Shown here: positions 33,793-41,839 of the stretch, piece after piece
Position numbering within the stretch: the first letter of the stretch is position 1
How the letters are laid out: the number at the start of each line of letters is the position of its first letter
NCBI GenBank assembly: GCA_016720595.1
Contig: JADKKI010000005.1
Span: 186,001 to 250,000, forward strand
Length of the DNA: 64,000 bases
From: Myxococcales bacterium
GTDB lineage: Bacteria > Myxococcota_A > Polyangia > Haliangiales > Haliangiaceae
Direction: 5' to 3'
Notes under the pieces: model-generated
Told to the model about the DNA's origin: nothing
The model's database searches: none
What the model saw: the letters and a program-made list of their open reading frames with translations, nothing else
Translations under genes and position numbers: made by a program

Positions 33793-35436
33793 CTAGCGGT
33801 GATCGCGGACGGTCGGGCCCGATGGCGGCGGCGGGGCGACGTTCACCCAGTTGCCGTCGAACCACTGCCAGCGCCCATCGCGCTGCTCCCAGCGGCCATC
33901 ATCCCAGCGCGAGTTCGCGCGCTCGCGCTCCCAGTGACCGGCCTCCCAGGCCCACTGCCCGTTGGTCCAGTTCCACCGGCCGCGGATCCACAGGAACCCG
34001 CTGCGCGGCTGGATCTGCTCGGCCTGCGGCGCCGGCGGCGCACCGGTCGGATACGGCGACGGCGGCGGCGGCGGGGCGACGTTCGCCCAGCCACCCTCGA
34101 CCCACTCCCAGCGGCCGTTGCGCTGCTCCCAGCGGCCATCGTTCCACCGCGCGTTCGCGCGCTCGCGCTCCCAGTGTCCGGCCTCCCAGGCCCACTGTCC
34201 GTTGGTCCAGTTCCAGCGGCCGCGGATCCACAGGAAGCCGCTGCGCGGCTGGTTCTGCTCGTTCTGCGGCGCGGGCGGCGCGCCCGTCGGGTACGGCGAA
34301 GGCGGCGGCGGCGGAGCGACATTGCCCCAGCTGCCATCGATCCATTGCCAGCGTCCATCGCGCTGCTCCCAACGACCTTCCTGCCAGCGCGCGTTCGCGC
34401 GCTCGCGCTCCCAGTGACCGGCCTCCCAGGCCCACTGTCCGTTGGTCCAGTTCCAGCGGCCGCGGATCCACACGAATCCGCTGCGCGGCTGGATCTGCTC
34501 GGCCTGCGGCGCCGGCGGCGCACCGGTCGGATACTGCGCGACCGGCGGCGGAGGCGGTGCCGTGCCCCAGCTGCCATCGACCCACTGCCAGCGTCCATCG
34601 CGCTGCTCCCAGCGGCCATCATTCCAGCGCGAGTTCGCGCGCTCGCGCTCCCAGTGCCCGGCCTCCCAGGCCCACTGTCCGTTGGTCCAGTTCCAGCGGC
34701 CGCGGATCCACAGGAAGCCGCTGCGCGGCTGGATCTGCTCGGCCTGCGGTGCCGGCGGTGCGGCGGTCGGGTAGAGCACCTCGGCCTCCCAGCCACCATC
34801 GATCTTCACCCACACACCACCCTGGTTCTCCCAGCGCGTCTCGCGCCAGCGCTGGCCCTGCCGCGCATTCTCGTAGTGCGAGGGGACCCAGACCCAGTTG
34901 TTGTTCTGCCAGTCCCAGTGACCGCGCACCCAGATGAAGCCCTTGCGGAACGACATCTTCTCGTTGCGCAGCGACGGCGGAGCGGCGTTCGGTCCGCCTC
35001 CACCCTGCATCCACTCGCCATCGATCAGGACCCAGCCGCCGTCCTTGTTCTCCCAGCGCGCATCGCGCCACTTGCGACCCGCGCGCTCGCGCTCCCAGTG
35101 GCCGGCCTGCCACTCCCACTTCCGACCGCGCCAGTCCCAGCGGCCGCTGACCCAGATGAAGCCGGCGCGCGGGGCGCCGCGGTCCTCGTTGCGGGCAGCG
35201 GGCGGAGCCTCGCGCGGACGATCATCATCACGGCGGTCGCGACGGTCTTGCCGATCGTCTCGCCGGTCATCGCGGCGATCATCGCGGCGGTCATCGCGGC
35301 GATCATCACGCCGATCTCGGCGCTCTTCGCGGCGGTCTCGATTGTCGGGCTGAGCCGACGCGGGGTTCACCGCACCAACGAGCGTCGCCGTCGCGAGCCC
35401 ACCGGTCAGCAGCAAACGATAAAGCGTTGCGCGCAT
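33793..35436 (-). CDS. WxxGxW (YXWGXW) repeat-containing exported protein
   Basis: About 547 residues. A signal peptide (TLYRLLLTGGLATATLVGAV) is followed by a highly charged (R)RDD tandem stretch and then by at least seven copies of a Trp-rich unit of the type F(I/L)W(V/I)RGRWNWTNGQWAWEAGHW. Each repeat contains several W-x-W and G-x-W elements, as in the WXXGXW repeat family of unknown function. The last four units are near-identical at DNA level (about 240 bases each) and joined by PPPPP-SPYPTGAPPAPQ spacers. Two adjacent ATGs (35439, 35436) follow AGGAGG; the second has better spacing. The protein is probably a surface or periplasmic structural protein. Confidence 0.8.
   Translation of the reverse strand: MRATLYRLLLTGGLATATLVGAVNPASAQPDNRDRREERRDRRDDRRDDRRDDRRDDRRDDRQDRRDRRDDDRPREAPPAARNEDRGAPRAGFIWVSGRWDWRGRKWEWQAGHWERERAGRKWRDARWENKDGGWVLIDGEWMQGGGGPNAAPPSLRNEKMSFRKGFIWVRGHWDWQNNNWVWVPSHYENARQGQRWRETRWENQGGVWVKIDGGWEAEVLYPTAAPPAPQAEQIQPRSGFLWIRGRWNWTNGQWAWEAGHWERERANSRWNDGRWEQRDGRWQWVDGSWGTAPPPPPVAQYPTGAPPAPQAEQIQPRSGFVWIRGRWNWTNGQWAWEAGHWERERANARWQEGRWEQRDGRWQWIDGSWGNVAPPPPPSPYPTGAPPAPQNEQNQPRSGFLWIRGRWNWTNGQWAWEAGHWERERANARWNDGRWEQRNGRWEWVEGGWANVAPPPPPSPYPTGAPPAPQAEQIQPRSGFLWIRGRWNWTNGQWAWEAGHWERERANSRWDDGRWEQRDGRWQWFDGNWVNVAPPPPSGPTVRDHR
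33838..34797 (-). repeat. Four ~240-bp tandem coding repeats
   Basis: Four consecutive units of about 240 bases are almost identical, including third positions, over the Trp-rich repeat and its Pro-rich spacer. More diverged copies continue to about 35160. High nucleotide identity indicates recent duplication or gene conversion. Confidence 0.8.
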
Positions 35437-35528
35437 CATTCCTCCTAGGTGCGTAGAGGACGGAATCTACCGCGGTTTATTCAGCCATCACGGTCGGGTG
35501 ACCCCAGAAGATCTGTCGGCCCGGCGCC

Positions 35529-36152
35529 ATGTTACGAACGCAGCTCGTGCGCGTTTGGGCCGTGATCCTAGGTGGGGCAATCTGCCTCGCAGCGTGTGGA
35601 CGGTCGTCCTCGGCGCCACCGCCAACGCCCGTCGAGCTGGCGATCTCCCACGGCCTCCTCGAGCGCTTCGGTGTGGCGGTCGGGACGACCTGCACCGGCC
35701 TCTACCCGGCCTGTGTCGCACAGCTCCCCGATGGGACGGAGCTGCCGATCGACCTCCGCTGGACCGGGGCCGCCTGGGACTGGCGCGTACGCGGGCGCGT
35801 GATCAGCACCGACGCGATCGAGCGCTACCTGCGGGAGGAGCTCACCGATCTCGGCGCGTCTCAGGGCGTGCGCTGCGCGCCGCACGTTCGCGCGCTGGTC
35901 GCCGGTGAGCGCATCGCGTGCTGGCTCGAACGCGGCGGCACAGCGTTTGTCACGGTCCGCGCGGATGGCGCGACCTCGATGGAGATCGTCCTCGATCCCG
36001 CGGCGGCGGCCGCGCGCTCCGAGCTGGTGCCCCCCGAGCGCGAGCGCGAGCTCGAACAGACCTCACGCGCGCTCGCCCACATGGCCGATGACGAGGAGGA
36101 CGACGAGGGACTCGCGACCACCGACGCCGGCGCCCCCGGCGATCCGAGGTAG
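35529..36152 (+). CDS. Lipoprotein of unknown function
   Basis: A 207-residue lipoprotein (signal VILGGAICLAACG, Cys 23). The mature N-half (ELPIDLRWTGAAWDWRVRG, and cysteine-containing GVRCAPHVRAL, ERIACWLERGGTAFVTVRA) alternates strands and has two pairs of cysteines, recalling DUF4333-like small lipoproteins. The C-terminal ~50 residues are Glu/Asp-rich and probably disordered. The stop TAG forms part of the -10 element TAGAGT of the next gene, so the two may be separately transcribed though adjacent. Confidence 0.6.
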   Translation: MLRTQLVRVWAVILGGAICLAACGRSSSAPPPTPVELAISHGLLERFGVAVGTTCTGLYPACVAQLPDGTELPIDLRWTGAAWDWRVRGRVISTDAIERYLREELTDLGASQGVRCAPHVRALVAGERIACWLERGGTAFVTVRADGATSMEIVLDPAAAAARSELVPPERERELEQTSRALAHMADDEEDDEGLATTDAGAPGDPR

Positions 36153-36162
36153 AGTGCGCGCC

Positions 36163-37950
36163 ATGAGACCGCTGCCGAGCCTGGTGAGCCTGGTGAGCCT
36201 GGTGAGCGTCGTGAGCGTCGCGAGCCTTGGGTGCTCGTCGCCGCCGGCGAAGCCCGATCGAGGCCCTCGGCCGCCGCCGCAGCGCAAGGCCGGCACCGTC
36301 ACGCTCTCGATCATCGGGACCAACGATCTGCACGGCGCGCTCGAGCGCCTGCCGCTGCTGGCCGGGTTCGTCACCAACCTCCGCGCGGCGCGGGCCGCGG
36401 ATGGCGGCGGCGTGCTGCTCGTCGATGCCGGCGACATGTTCCAGGGCACGCTCGAATCGAACATCAACGAGGGTGCCGAGGTCGTCCGCGCGTACAACGC
36501 GATGGGGTACTCGGCGTCGGCGGTCGGCAACCACGAGTTCGACTTCGGCCCCGAGGGGCCGGCGACCACGCCGCAGTCGATCGAGGACGATGCACGCGGT
36601 GCGCTCAAGGCACGTGCGCGCGAGGCGAAGTTCCCGATGCTGGTCTCGAACATCTCCGACGCGCAGAGCGGCGTGCGGATCAAGTGGCCGAACATGCCGG
36701 CCTCGGCGCTGATCGATGTCGCGGGGATCAAGGTCGGGATCATCGGGGCCTCCACGGAGTCCACCCCGTTCACCACGATGCCCGCGAACTTCGTCGGCCT
36801 CGTGATGAAGCCGCCCCCGGCCGTGGCGATCGGGGACGAGTCGGCGCGGCTGCGGACGGCCGGTGCGCAGCTGATCGTGGTGACCGCGCACATCGGGAGC
36901 AAGTGCACGGATCTCGACCACCCGAACGATGCGTCGTCGTGCGATCAGCACGAGGAGCTGTTCAAGCTGATCGGCGATCTGCCCAAGGGCGCGGTCGACG
37001 TGATCGTCGCGGGCCACACGCACGCGGGCATCGCGCACAGGATCAACGACATCGCCGTGATCGAATCGTTCTCGTCGGGACGCGCGTTCGGACGCATCGA
37101 CGTGCGGATCGCCGCCGATGGCCGGGTCACCGCGATCTCGATCCAGAAGCCGCACCCGGTGTGCGCGGGGGAGACCGCGGACGCGCCGGTCGCGATCGCC
37201 GCGTGCAAGCCCGGAGACTACGAGGGCAAGCCGGTCACCGCCGAGCCCGCGGTCCAGACCATCGTCGACGAGGCGCTCGCCAAGGCCGAGGTCCGCCGCA
37301 AGGAGAAGCTCGGCGTCACCCTGACCGCGAAGGTCGAGAAGTCGTACGGATCGGAGTCGGCCGAGGGCAACTGGTTCACGGACCTGATGCTCGCGGCGCG
37401 CCCCGATGCGCAGGTCGCGGTGACCAACGGTGGCGGTCTTCGCGCCGACATGCCGGCGGGCGATCTGACGTACGGCCAGCTGTTCGAGGCGATGCCGTTC
37501 GACAACCGGTTCGCGATCGTCGAGGTCAAGGGCTCACACCTGCGGAGCCTGGTGTCCACGAACATGCAGCGCGGTGGCGGGATCCTGTCGTGGGGTGGGT
37601 TGACCGCAAAGGGACGCTGCAAGGCGGGCAAGCTCGACCTGTCCGTGGCGGTGGGTGGCAAGCCGCTCGACGACAAGCAGACCTACAAGCTGGTCACCAG
37701 CGACTTCCTCGCCTCCGGTGGAGACGGCCTGGTCGGACGCCTCAAGCTGCCAGAGGGCGCGATCCAGGCGACCGATGTGATCATCCGCGATGCGATCGCG
37801 GCGCTCCTGCGTAAGCAGAAGGGCGGCCGGATCGATCCCGCGAAGCTGTTCTCGACGACGAACAAGCGGCTCGACTTCGAGGGCAAGCGCCCGGTCGAGT
37901 GCGCGGTCAAGACGCAGAAGGGTCCGACGGACCAGGAGCCGCCCGAATGA
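36163..37950 (+). CDS. 5'-nucleotidase/UshA-family lipoprotein
   Basis: A 595-residue calcineurin-like metallophosphatase of the 5'-nucleotidase family. The signal is built from 9-bp DNA repeats (SLVSLVSLVSVVSV) and ends at a lipobox (SLGC). Metal blocks are intact: TNDLHGALE, VDAGDMFQGT, GNHEFDFG, TAHIG, VAGHTHAGI. The C-terminal nucleotide-binding domain has TNGGGLRADMPAGDLTYGQLFEAMPFDN. It should hydrolyse nucleotides or related esters outside the cytoplasm. TAGAGT lies seven bases before the ATG. Its stop overlaps the DAHP synthase start (ATGA), an odd pairing of nucleotide salvage with aromatic synthesis. Paralogous to the gene at 45166. Confidence 0.9.
   Translation: MRPLPSLVSLVSLVSVVSVASLGCSSPPAKPDRGPRPPPQRKAGTVTLSIIGTNDLHGALERLPLLAGFVTNLRAARAADGGGVLLVDAGDMFQGTLESNINEGAEVVRAYNAMGYSASAVGNHEFDFGPEGPATTPQSIEDDARGALKARAREAKFPMLVSNISDAQSGVRIKWPNMPASALIDVAGIKVGIIGASTESTPFTTMPANFVGLVMKPPPAVAIGDESARLRTAGAQLIVVTAHIGSKCTDLDHPNDASSCDQHEELFKLIGDLPKGAVDVIVAGHTHAGIAHRINDIAVIESFSSGRAFGRIDVRIAADGRVTAISIQKPHPVCAGETADAPVAIAACKPGDYEGKPVTAEPAVQTIVDEALAKAEVRRKEKLGVTLTAKVEKSYGSESAEGNWFTDLMLAARPDAQVAVTNGGGLRADMPAGDLTYGQLFEAMPFDNRFAIVEVKGSHLRSLVSTNMQRGGGILSWGGLTAKGRCKAGKLDLSVAVGGKPLDDKQTYKLVTSDFLASGGDGLVGRLKLPEGAIQATDVIIRDAIAALLRKQKGGRIDPAKLFSTTNKRLDFEGKRPVECAVKTQKGPTDQEPPE
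36178..36222 (+). repeat. 9-bp tandem repeat inside the signal peptide
   Basis: Three perfect AGCCTGGTG units and two variants (AGCGTCGTG, AGCGTCGCG) encode SLV/SVV/SVA in the hydrophobic core of the signal. Slippage would lengthen or shorten the signal by three residues and so could tune export. Confidence 0.75.
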
Positions 37951-39284
37951 CGTGGTCACCGACGAGCTGGCAGCAGAAGCCGGCGACACAACAGGTCGGG
38001 TACGGGGATCCCGAGGTGCTCGCCCGGGTGCTCGCGGAGATGGGGCGTCTGCCACCGCTCGTGACCTCGTGGGAGATCGAGAACCTGCGCGGCGAGCTCG
38101 CACGCGCGGCGCGCGGCGAGGCGTTCGTGCTCCAGGGCGGCGATTGCGCGGAGAGCTTCGACGACTGCCGCTCCGAGCCGATCGCCGCGAAGTTGAAGAT
38201 CCTGCTGCAGATGAGCCTCGTGCTCGTGCATGGCACCCGCAAGCCGATCGTCCGGATCGGCAGGATCGCGGGGCAGTACGCGAAGCCGCGCTCCGCCGAT
38301 AACGAGACCCGCGGGGACGTGACGCTGCCCGCCTACCGCGGCGACATCATCAACCGCGATGCCTTCACCGCGGCCGATCGCGAGCCGGATCCCACCCTCA
38401 TGCTCCGCGCCTACGAGCGTGCCGGCCTGACCCTCAACTTCATCCGCGCGCTCACCGACGGTGGGTTCGCGGACCTCCACCACCCGGAGTACTGGGACGT
38501 CTCGTTCGCACAGGGCGCGGCCCGCGCGCAGTACGAGCAGATCGTGCAGACGATCCGCGAGTCGCTCGATTTCGTCTCGGCGATCACCGGCGTCGAGTCC
38601 GAGGTGCTGCGGCGGGTCGACGTCTACACCAGCCACGAGGCGCTCGCGCTGCCGTACGAGCAGGCGCAGACCCGGCAGGTCCCGCGTCGCCTTGGCTGGT
38701 ACAACCTGTCCACGCACTTCCCGTGGATCGGGATGCGCACCGCACAGCTCGACGGTGCGCACGTCGAGTTCCACCGCGGGATCAATAATCCGCTCGGCAT
38801 CAAGGTCGGCCCGGCGATGACCAACGACTGGCTGGTCGGCCTCCTCGACGCGCTCGATCCGGATCGCCTGCCCGGCAAGATCACGCTGATCCACCGGATG
38901 GGCGCCGCCAACGTCCAGACCAAGCTGCCTCCGCTGCTCGAGGCCGTGCAACGCACGGGGCGCACCGTGCTGTGGGTCTGCGATCCGATGCACGGCAACA
39001 CCGAGACCACGCCGCAGGGCATCAAGACGCGGCGGTTCGACAACATCGTGAGCGAGCTCGAGCAGAGCTTCGAGCTGCACACGAAGCTCGGCTCGCGTCT
39101 GGGCGGCGTGCATGTCGAGCTGACGGGCGAGGACGTCACCGAGTGCATCGGTGGCGCGCGCGGGCTCGCGGAGATCGATCTCGAGCGCGCCTACAAGAGC
39201 CGCGTCGATCCCCGTCTCAACTACGAACAGGCGCTGGAGATGGCGATGCGGATCGCACGCCACCTGCGCGGCTCGCCCGCATGA
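37947..39284 (+). CDS. 3-deoxy-7-phosphoheptulonate (DAHP) synthase, class II
   Basis: A 445-residue plant-type DAHP synthase catalysing the first step of the shikimate pathway, condensing phosphoenolpyruvate with erythrose 4-phosphate. Family blocks: LVTSWEIENLRGELA, VLQGGDCAESF, RIGRIAGQYAKPRS, YTSHEALALPYE, GIKVGPAM, LIHRMGAANV and CDPMHGNT; the active-site Cys, Lys, Glu and His of class II enzymes are all in place. It starts with the ATG overlapping the nucleotidase stop and ends with an ATGA overlap to a membrane TPR protein. Other shikimate genes are absent from the window. Cytosolic; probably regulated by aromatic amino acids. Confidence 0.96.
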   Translation: MTWSPTSWQQKPATQQVGYGDPEVLARVLAEMGRLPPLVTSWEIENLRGELARAARGEAFVLQGGDCAESFDDCRSEPIAAKLKILLQMSLVLVHGTRKPIVRIGRIAGQYAKPRSADNETRGDVTLPAYRGDIINRDAFTAADREPDPTLMLRAYERAGLTLNFIRALTDGGFADLHHPEYWDVSFAQGAARAQYEQIVQTIRESLDFVSAITGVESEVLRRVDVYTSHEALALPYEQAQTRQVPRRLGWYNLSTHFPWIGMRTAQLDGAHVEFHRGINNPLGIKVGPAMTNDWLVGLLDALDPDRLPGKITLIHRMGAANVQTKLPPLLEAVQRTGRTVLWVCDPMHGNTETTPQGIKTRRFDNIVSELEQSFELHTKLGSRLGGVHVELTGEDVTECIGGARGLAEIDLERAYKSRVDPRLNYEQALEMAMRIARHLRGSPA

Positions 39285-39970
39285 TCGATCCGCCGGCACC
39301 CCGGCCCAGCTGGCTCGACGCGGCGTGGCGCGTGCTCCAGGTGTGGGGCGTGCCCGTGGGGATGAGCGGCGCGTACATCGTGCTGATGTGGTCCTCCGAC
39401 ACCGACGTCGCCGGCAAGGCATGGATGGCGATCGGCCTCGGCTTCGTGTTCGTGATCTGGTTCGTGTTCCGGATGCTCACGCAGGACGCCGCCCTCGCGC
39501 GTGCGATCGCGCTGGGCGATGCCCCGCGGATCCTCGACGTCTCGGGCCGCTACCTCGAGACCCACCGCGCGGCCAAGGCACGCGCTCCATACCTGGTCGC
39601 CCGCGCCTTCGCGCACGAGCTGCGCGGCGAGTGGCCGCCCGCGTTCGCCGCGCTCGACGAGGCGAAGCTCGACGCGCTGCCGCCCGCCAAGCGCGCCCGG
39701 TGGCAGCTCCGCGCGGCGTCGACGCGGATCGCCGCCTTGCTCGCGACCGGCGAGCTCGCCCGTGCCCGCGAGGTGCTCGAGCGCGAGCTCGCACCCGACG
39801 CACCCCACCCCCTGCACTCCGATGCGTACCTGGTGGCGAACCTCGCCGCCGGACGCGTGCTCGCCGCCGAGGGCAAACGGGCGGAGGCGGCGGCGCGGCT
39901 CGCGCTGGTGCGCGACGACATCCGCGCGACCACGGCGATGCGCGCGGCCGTGCAGACCGTGCTCGCCTGA
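39281..39970 (+). CDS. Two-pass membrane protein with helical-repeat tail
   Basis: A 229-residue protein. Two membrane helices near the N-terminus (VGMSGAYIVLMWSS, about 26-39, and WMAIGLGFVFVIWFVFRML, about 48-66) are followed by ~160 residues of Ala-rich helices resembling TPRs (YLVARAFAHELRGEWPPAFAALDEA). It is translated by ATGA coupling from DAHP synthase. No enzymatic motif. The link to aromatic synthesis is positional only. It ends three bases before a convergent gene. Confidence 0.7.
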   Translation: MIDPPAPRPSWLDAAWRVLQVWGVPVGMSGAYIVLMWSSDTDVAGKAWMAIGLGFVFVIWFVFRMLTQDAALARAIALGDAPRILDVSGRYLETHRAAKARAPYLVARAFAHELRGEWPPAFAALDEAKLDALPPAKRARWQLRAASTRIAALLATGELARAREVLERELAPDAPHPLHSDAYLVANLAAGRVLAAEGKRAEAAARLALVRDDIRATTAMRAAVQTVLA

Positions 39971-39973
39971 GCC

Positions 39974-40867
39974 TTAGAACGAGCCCGAGACCGCGAAGCC
40001 CGCACCGTCGTTCGAGAACGTCGGCGCGAAGGCGGTGCCGTCGGAGATCTGCTCCTTGCCCGGCGCGGTGAAGTACAGGATGCCGCCCGCGACCAGCGCG
40101 CCAGCGCCGACGATGAACGCGCCGGTGCCGGCGTAGCGGACGCGCGACTTGATCTTGTCCTGCTCGGCGGGCATGTCCTTCTTGTCGTTCCACACGCTCT
40201 TCTCGTACGCGCTGAAGATGCCGCTGAACGCCATCGCGCCGAGGCCAGCCACGCCCAGGATGATCGCGCCCTTGCGGCGGCCCTTGCCGCGATCGACGTA
40301 GACCGGCACCGCGGCCTCGTTGAACGCGAGCGCGACGGTCTGGTTCTCGCCCTCCTTGAGGTCGACCTTCTGGACGACCTTCTTCTTGCCAGGGGCGCTG
40401 CCGACGATCTCGTGCGGACCCGGATCGACCTCGGCCTTGCCGTACTCGGTGGGCGCGATGCGCTGGCCGTCGATCCGGATCTCGGCCTCGGGGATCGAGG
40501 GCTCGAGCTTCACCGACGGCACCTTGGAGGCGATCGCCTGGGTGTGCTGCTTCGCGGCCTCCTCGTACTCGCCGAGCCTCGGCTGTGCCTCGGCGGCGGC
40601 GGTCTGCGCCTTGCGGAACCAGCCGATCGACTTGGCGTACTTGCCGAGCATCTCGTAGCAGAGGCCGAGGTTCAGCATCGTGCCGGTCGCGGTCGCGTCC
40701 AGCTGGATCGCGGCCTCGAACTTCTCGCACGCGCCCTTCGCATCCTTCTTGACCGTCAACAGGTCGCGGCCTTCCGCGAACAGCTTGTCGGCTTGCTGCT
40801 GCGGTGTCTCGGCGCTCGCGACCCCAGCGAGCGCGCACACGATCAGGAGGGCTCCCCGGATGCTCAT
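39974..40867 (-). CDS. Exported TPR/PEGA-like membrane protein, paralogue A
   Basis: A 297-residue protein with a signal peptide (LLIVCALAGVASAET), TPR helices (residues ~22-105: LFAEGRDLLTVKKDAKGACEKFEAAIQL), then a PEGA-like beta domain (PEAEIRIDGQRI, DPGPHEIVGSAPGKKK), and two C-terminal membrane segments (KGAIILGVAGLGAMAFSG and YAGTGAFIVGAGALVAGGIL). It ends in a beta-like VSGSF. The next upstream gene encodes a paralogue of the same architecture. Both follow a Ser/Thr kinase, so an envelope complex under kinase control is plausible. TATCAT is six bases before the ATG. Confidence 0.75.
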   Translation of the reverse strand: MSIRGALLIVCALAGVASAETPQQQADKLFAEGRDLLTVKKDAKGACEKFEAAIQLDATATGTMLNLGLCYEMLGKYAKSIGWFRKAQTAAAEAQPRLGEYEEAAKQHTQAIASKVPSVKLEPSIPEAEIRIDGQRIAPTEYGKAEVDPGPHEIVGSAPGKKKVVQKVDLKEGENQTVALAFNEAAVPVYVDRGKGRRKGAIILGVAGLGAMAFSGIFSAYEKSVWNDKKDMPAEQDKIKSRVRYAGTGAFIVGAGALVAGGILYFTAPGKEQISDGTAFAPTFSNDGAGFAVSGSF

Positions 40868-40897
40868 GCCCTGATGATAACCCGAGCCCGGGACGGA

Positions 40898-41830
40898 TCA
40901 GAAGTGACCGACGGCCACGACGCCCGCCGAACCGGGATCCAGCTGGGGGAGCAGGGTGACGCGGGCAGGGTGCGACTCCTTGGGCGACCGGATCCACAGG
41001 TAGAGCCCGACGGCCGCCGCGGCGACCCCCATCCCGCCGATCACGCTGCCGACGGTGCCCAGGGTCCGGGCGTTCTCGGTCGCGGTCTGTCCATCGGGGC
41101 TACACTTGCCATCCGAGTCGCAGGGCGGAGGCTGGCCGTTCATGCTCTCGAACTGGGCGTTGTAGCGCTTGCGCGCGACGAGACCCATCACGATCCCCGT
41201 GACCACGGCCGCACCTCCCGAGATCGTGAGGATCTTGCCGGCGAACCGGCGCGAGCCGCCGATCGTGATCGCACGAGCGAGCTCGGGGACGTCGACCTGG
41301 CGGCGCTCGCCCTCGGCGATCCGCACCATGGTCTGGTACGCGACGCGGTTCGGGGCGCTGACCACGAGGGGGTGCTCGCCCGGATCGAGCGCGATATCGC
41401 CGATGGCGTCGAGCGCGACGGTGTTCTTGTCGATCACGATCTGCGTGCCGGGCGCCGGAGGCACCAGGAACTTGATCGAGACGTGGGGCACCTTCGGGAT
41501 CAGCTCGGCGAGGCGCTCCTCGGCGGCCTTCAGGTGACCGTCGAGGCCGCCTTCGCGAGCGCGGTCCCGCGCCTCGGTGAACTTCTTCACCGCCGAGGCC
41601 GTGCGCCCGAGCTTCTCGTCGCACAGCGCGACGTTCATCAGGGTACCGATCGCCTGCGAGTTGAACTGCAGCGACTGTTCGAACTTCTCGCACGCGGCGT
41701 GAAGGTCGGACTTCATCAAGGCCCGGCCTTCCTCGAACAGCTGGTCGGCCTTGGCGATGTTGTCGTCGGCGTGCACGGGGCGCGCTGCGACGACGAGCAT
41801 GACCGCGATCGCGATCCCCCGCGTGAGCAT
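40898..41830 (-). CDS. Exported TPR/PEGA-like membrane protein, paralogue B
   Basis: A 310-residue paralogue of the downstream gene with the same order: signal (AIAVMLVVAARPVHADD), TPRs (LFEEGRALMKSDLHAACEKFEQSLQF), PEGA-like domain (GTQIVIDKNTVALDAIGD, DPGEHPLVVSAPNR), and two membrane segments (KILTISGGAAVVTGIVMGL, VIGGMGVAAAAVGLYLWI). The end VVAVGHF parallels the paralogue's VSGSF. TAGGAT stands six bases before the ATG and overlaps the kinase stop, suggesting an internal leaderless promoter as well as read-through. Function unknown. Confidence 0.75.
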   Translation of the reverse strand: MLTRGIAIAVMLVVAARPVHADDNIAKADQLFEEGRALMKSDLHAACEKFEQSLQFNSQAIGTLMNVALCDEKLGRTASAVKKFTEARDRAREGGLDGHLKAAEERLAELIPKVPHVSIKFLVPPAPGTQIVIDKNTVALDAIGDIALDPGEHPLVVSAPNRVAYQTMVRIAEGERRQVDVPELARAITIGGSRRFAGKILTISGGAAVVTGIVMGLVARKRYNAQFESMNGQPPPCDSDGKCSPDGQTATENARTLGTVGSVIGGMGVAAAAVGLYLWIRSPKESHPARVTLLPQLDPGSAGVVAVGHF

Positions 41831-41839
41831 GACCCGATC

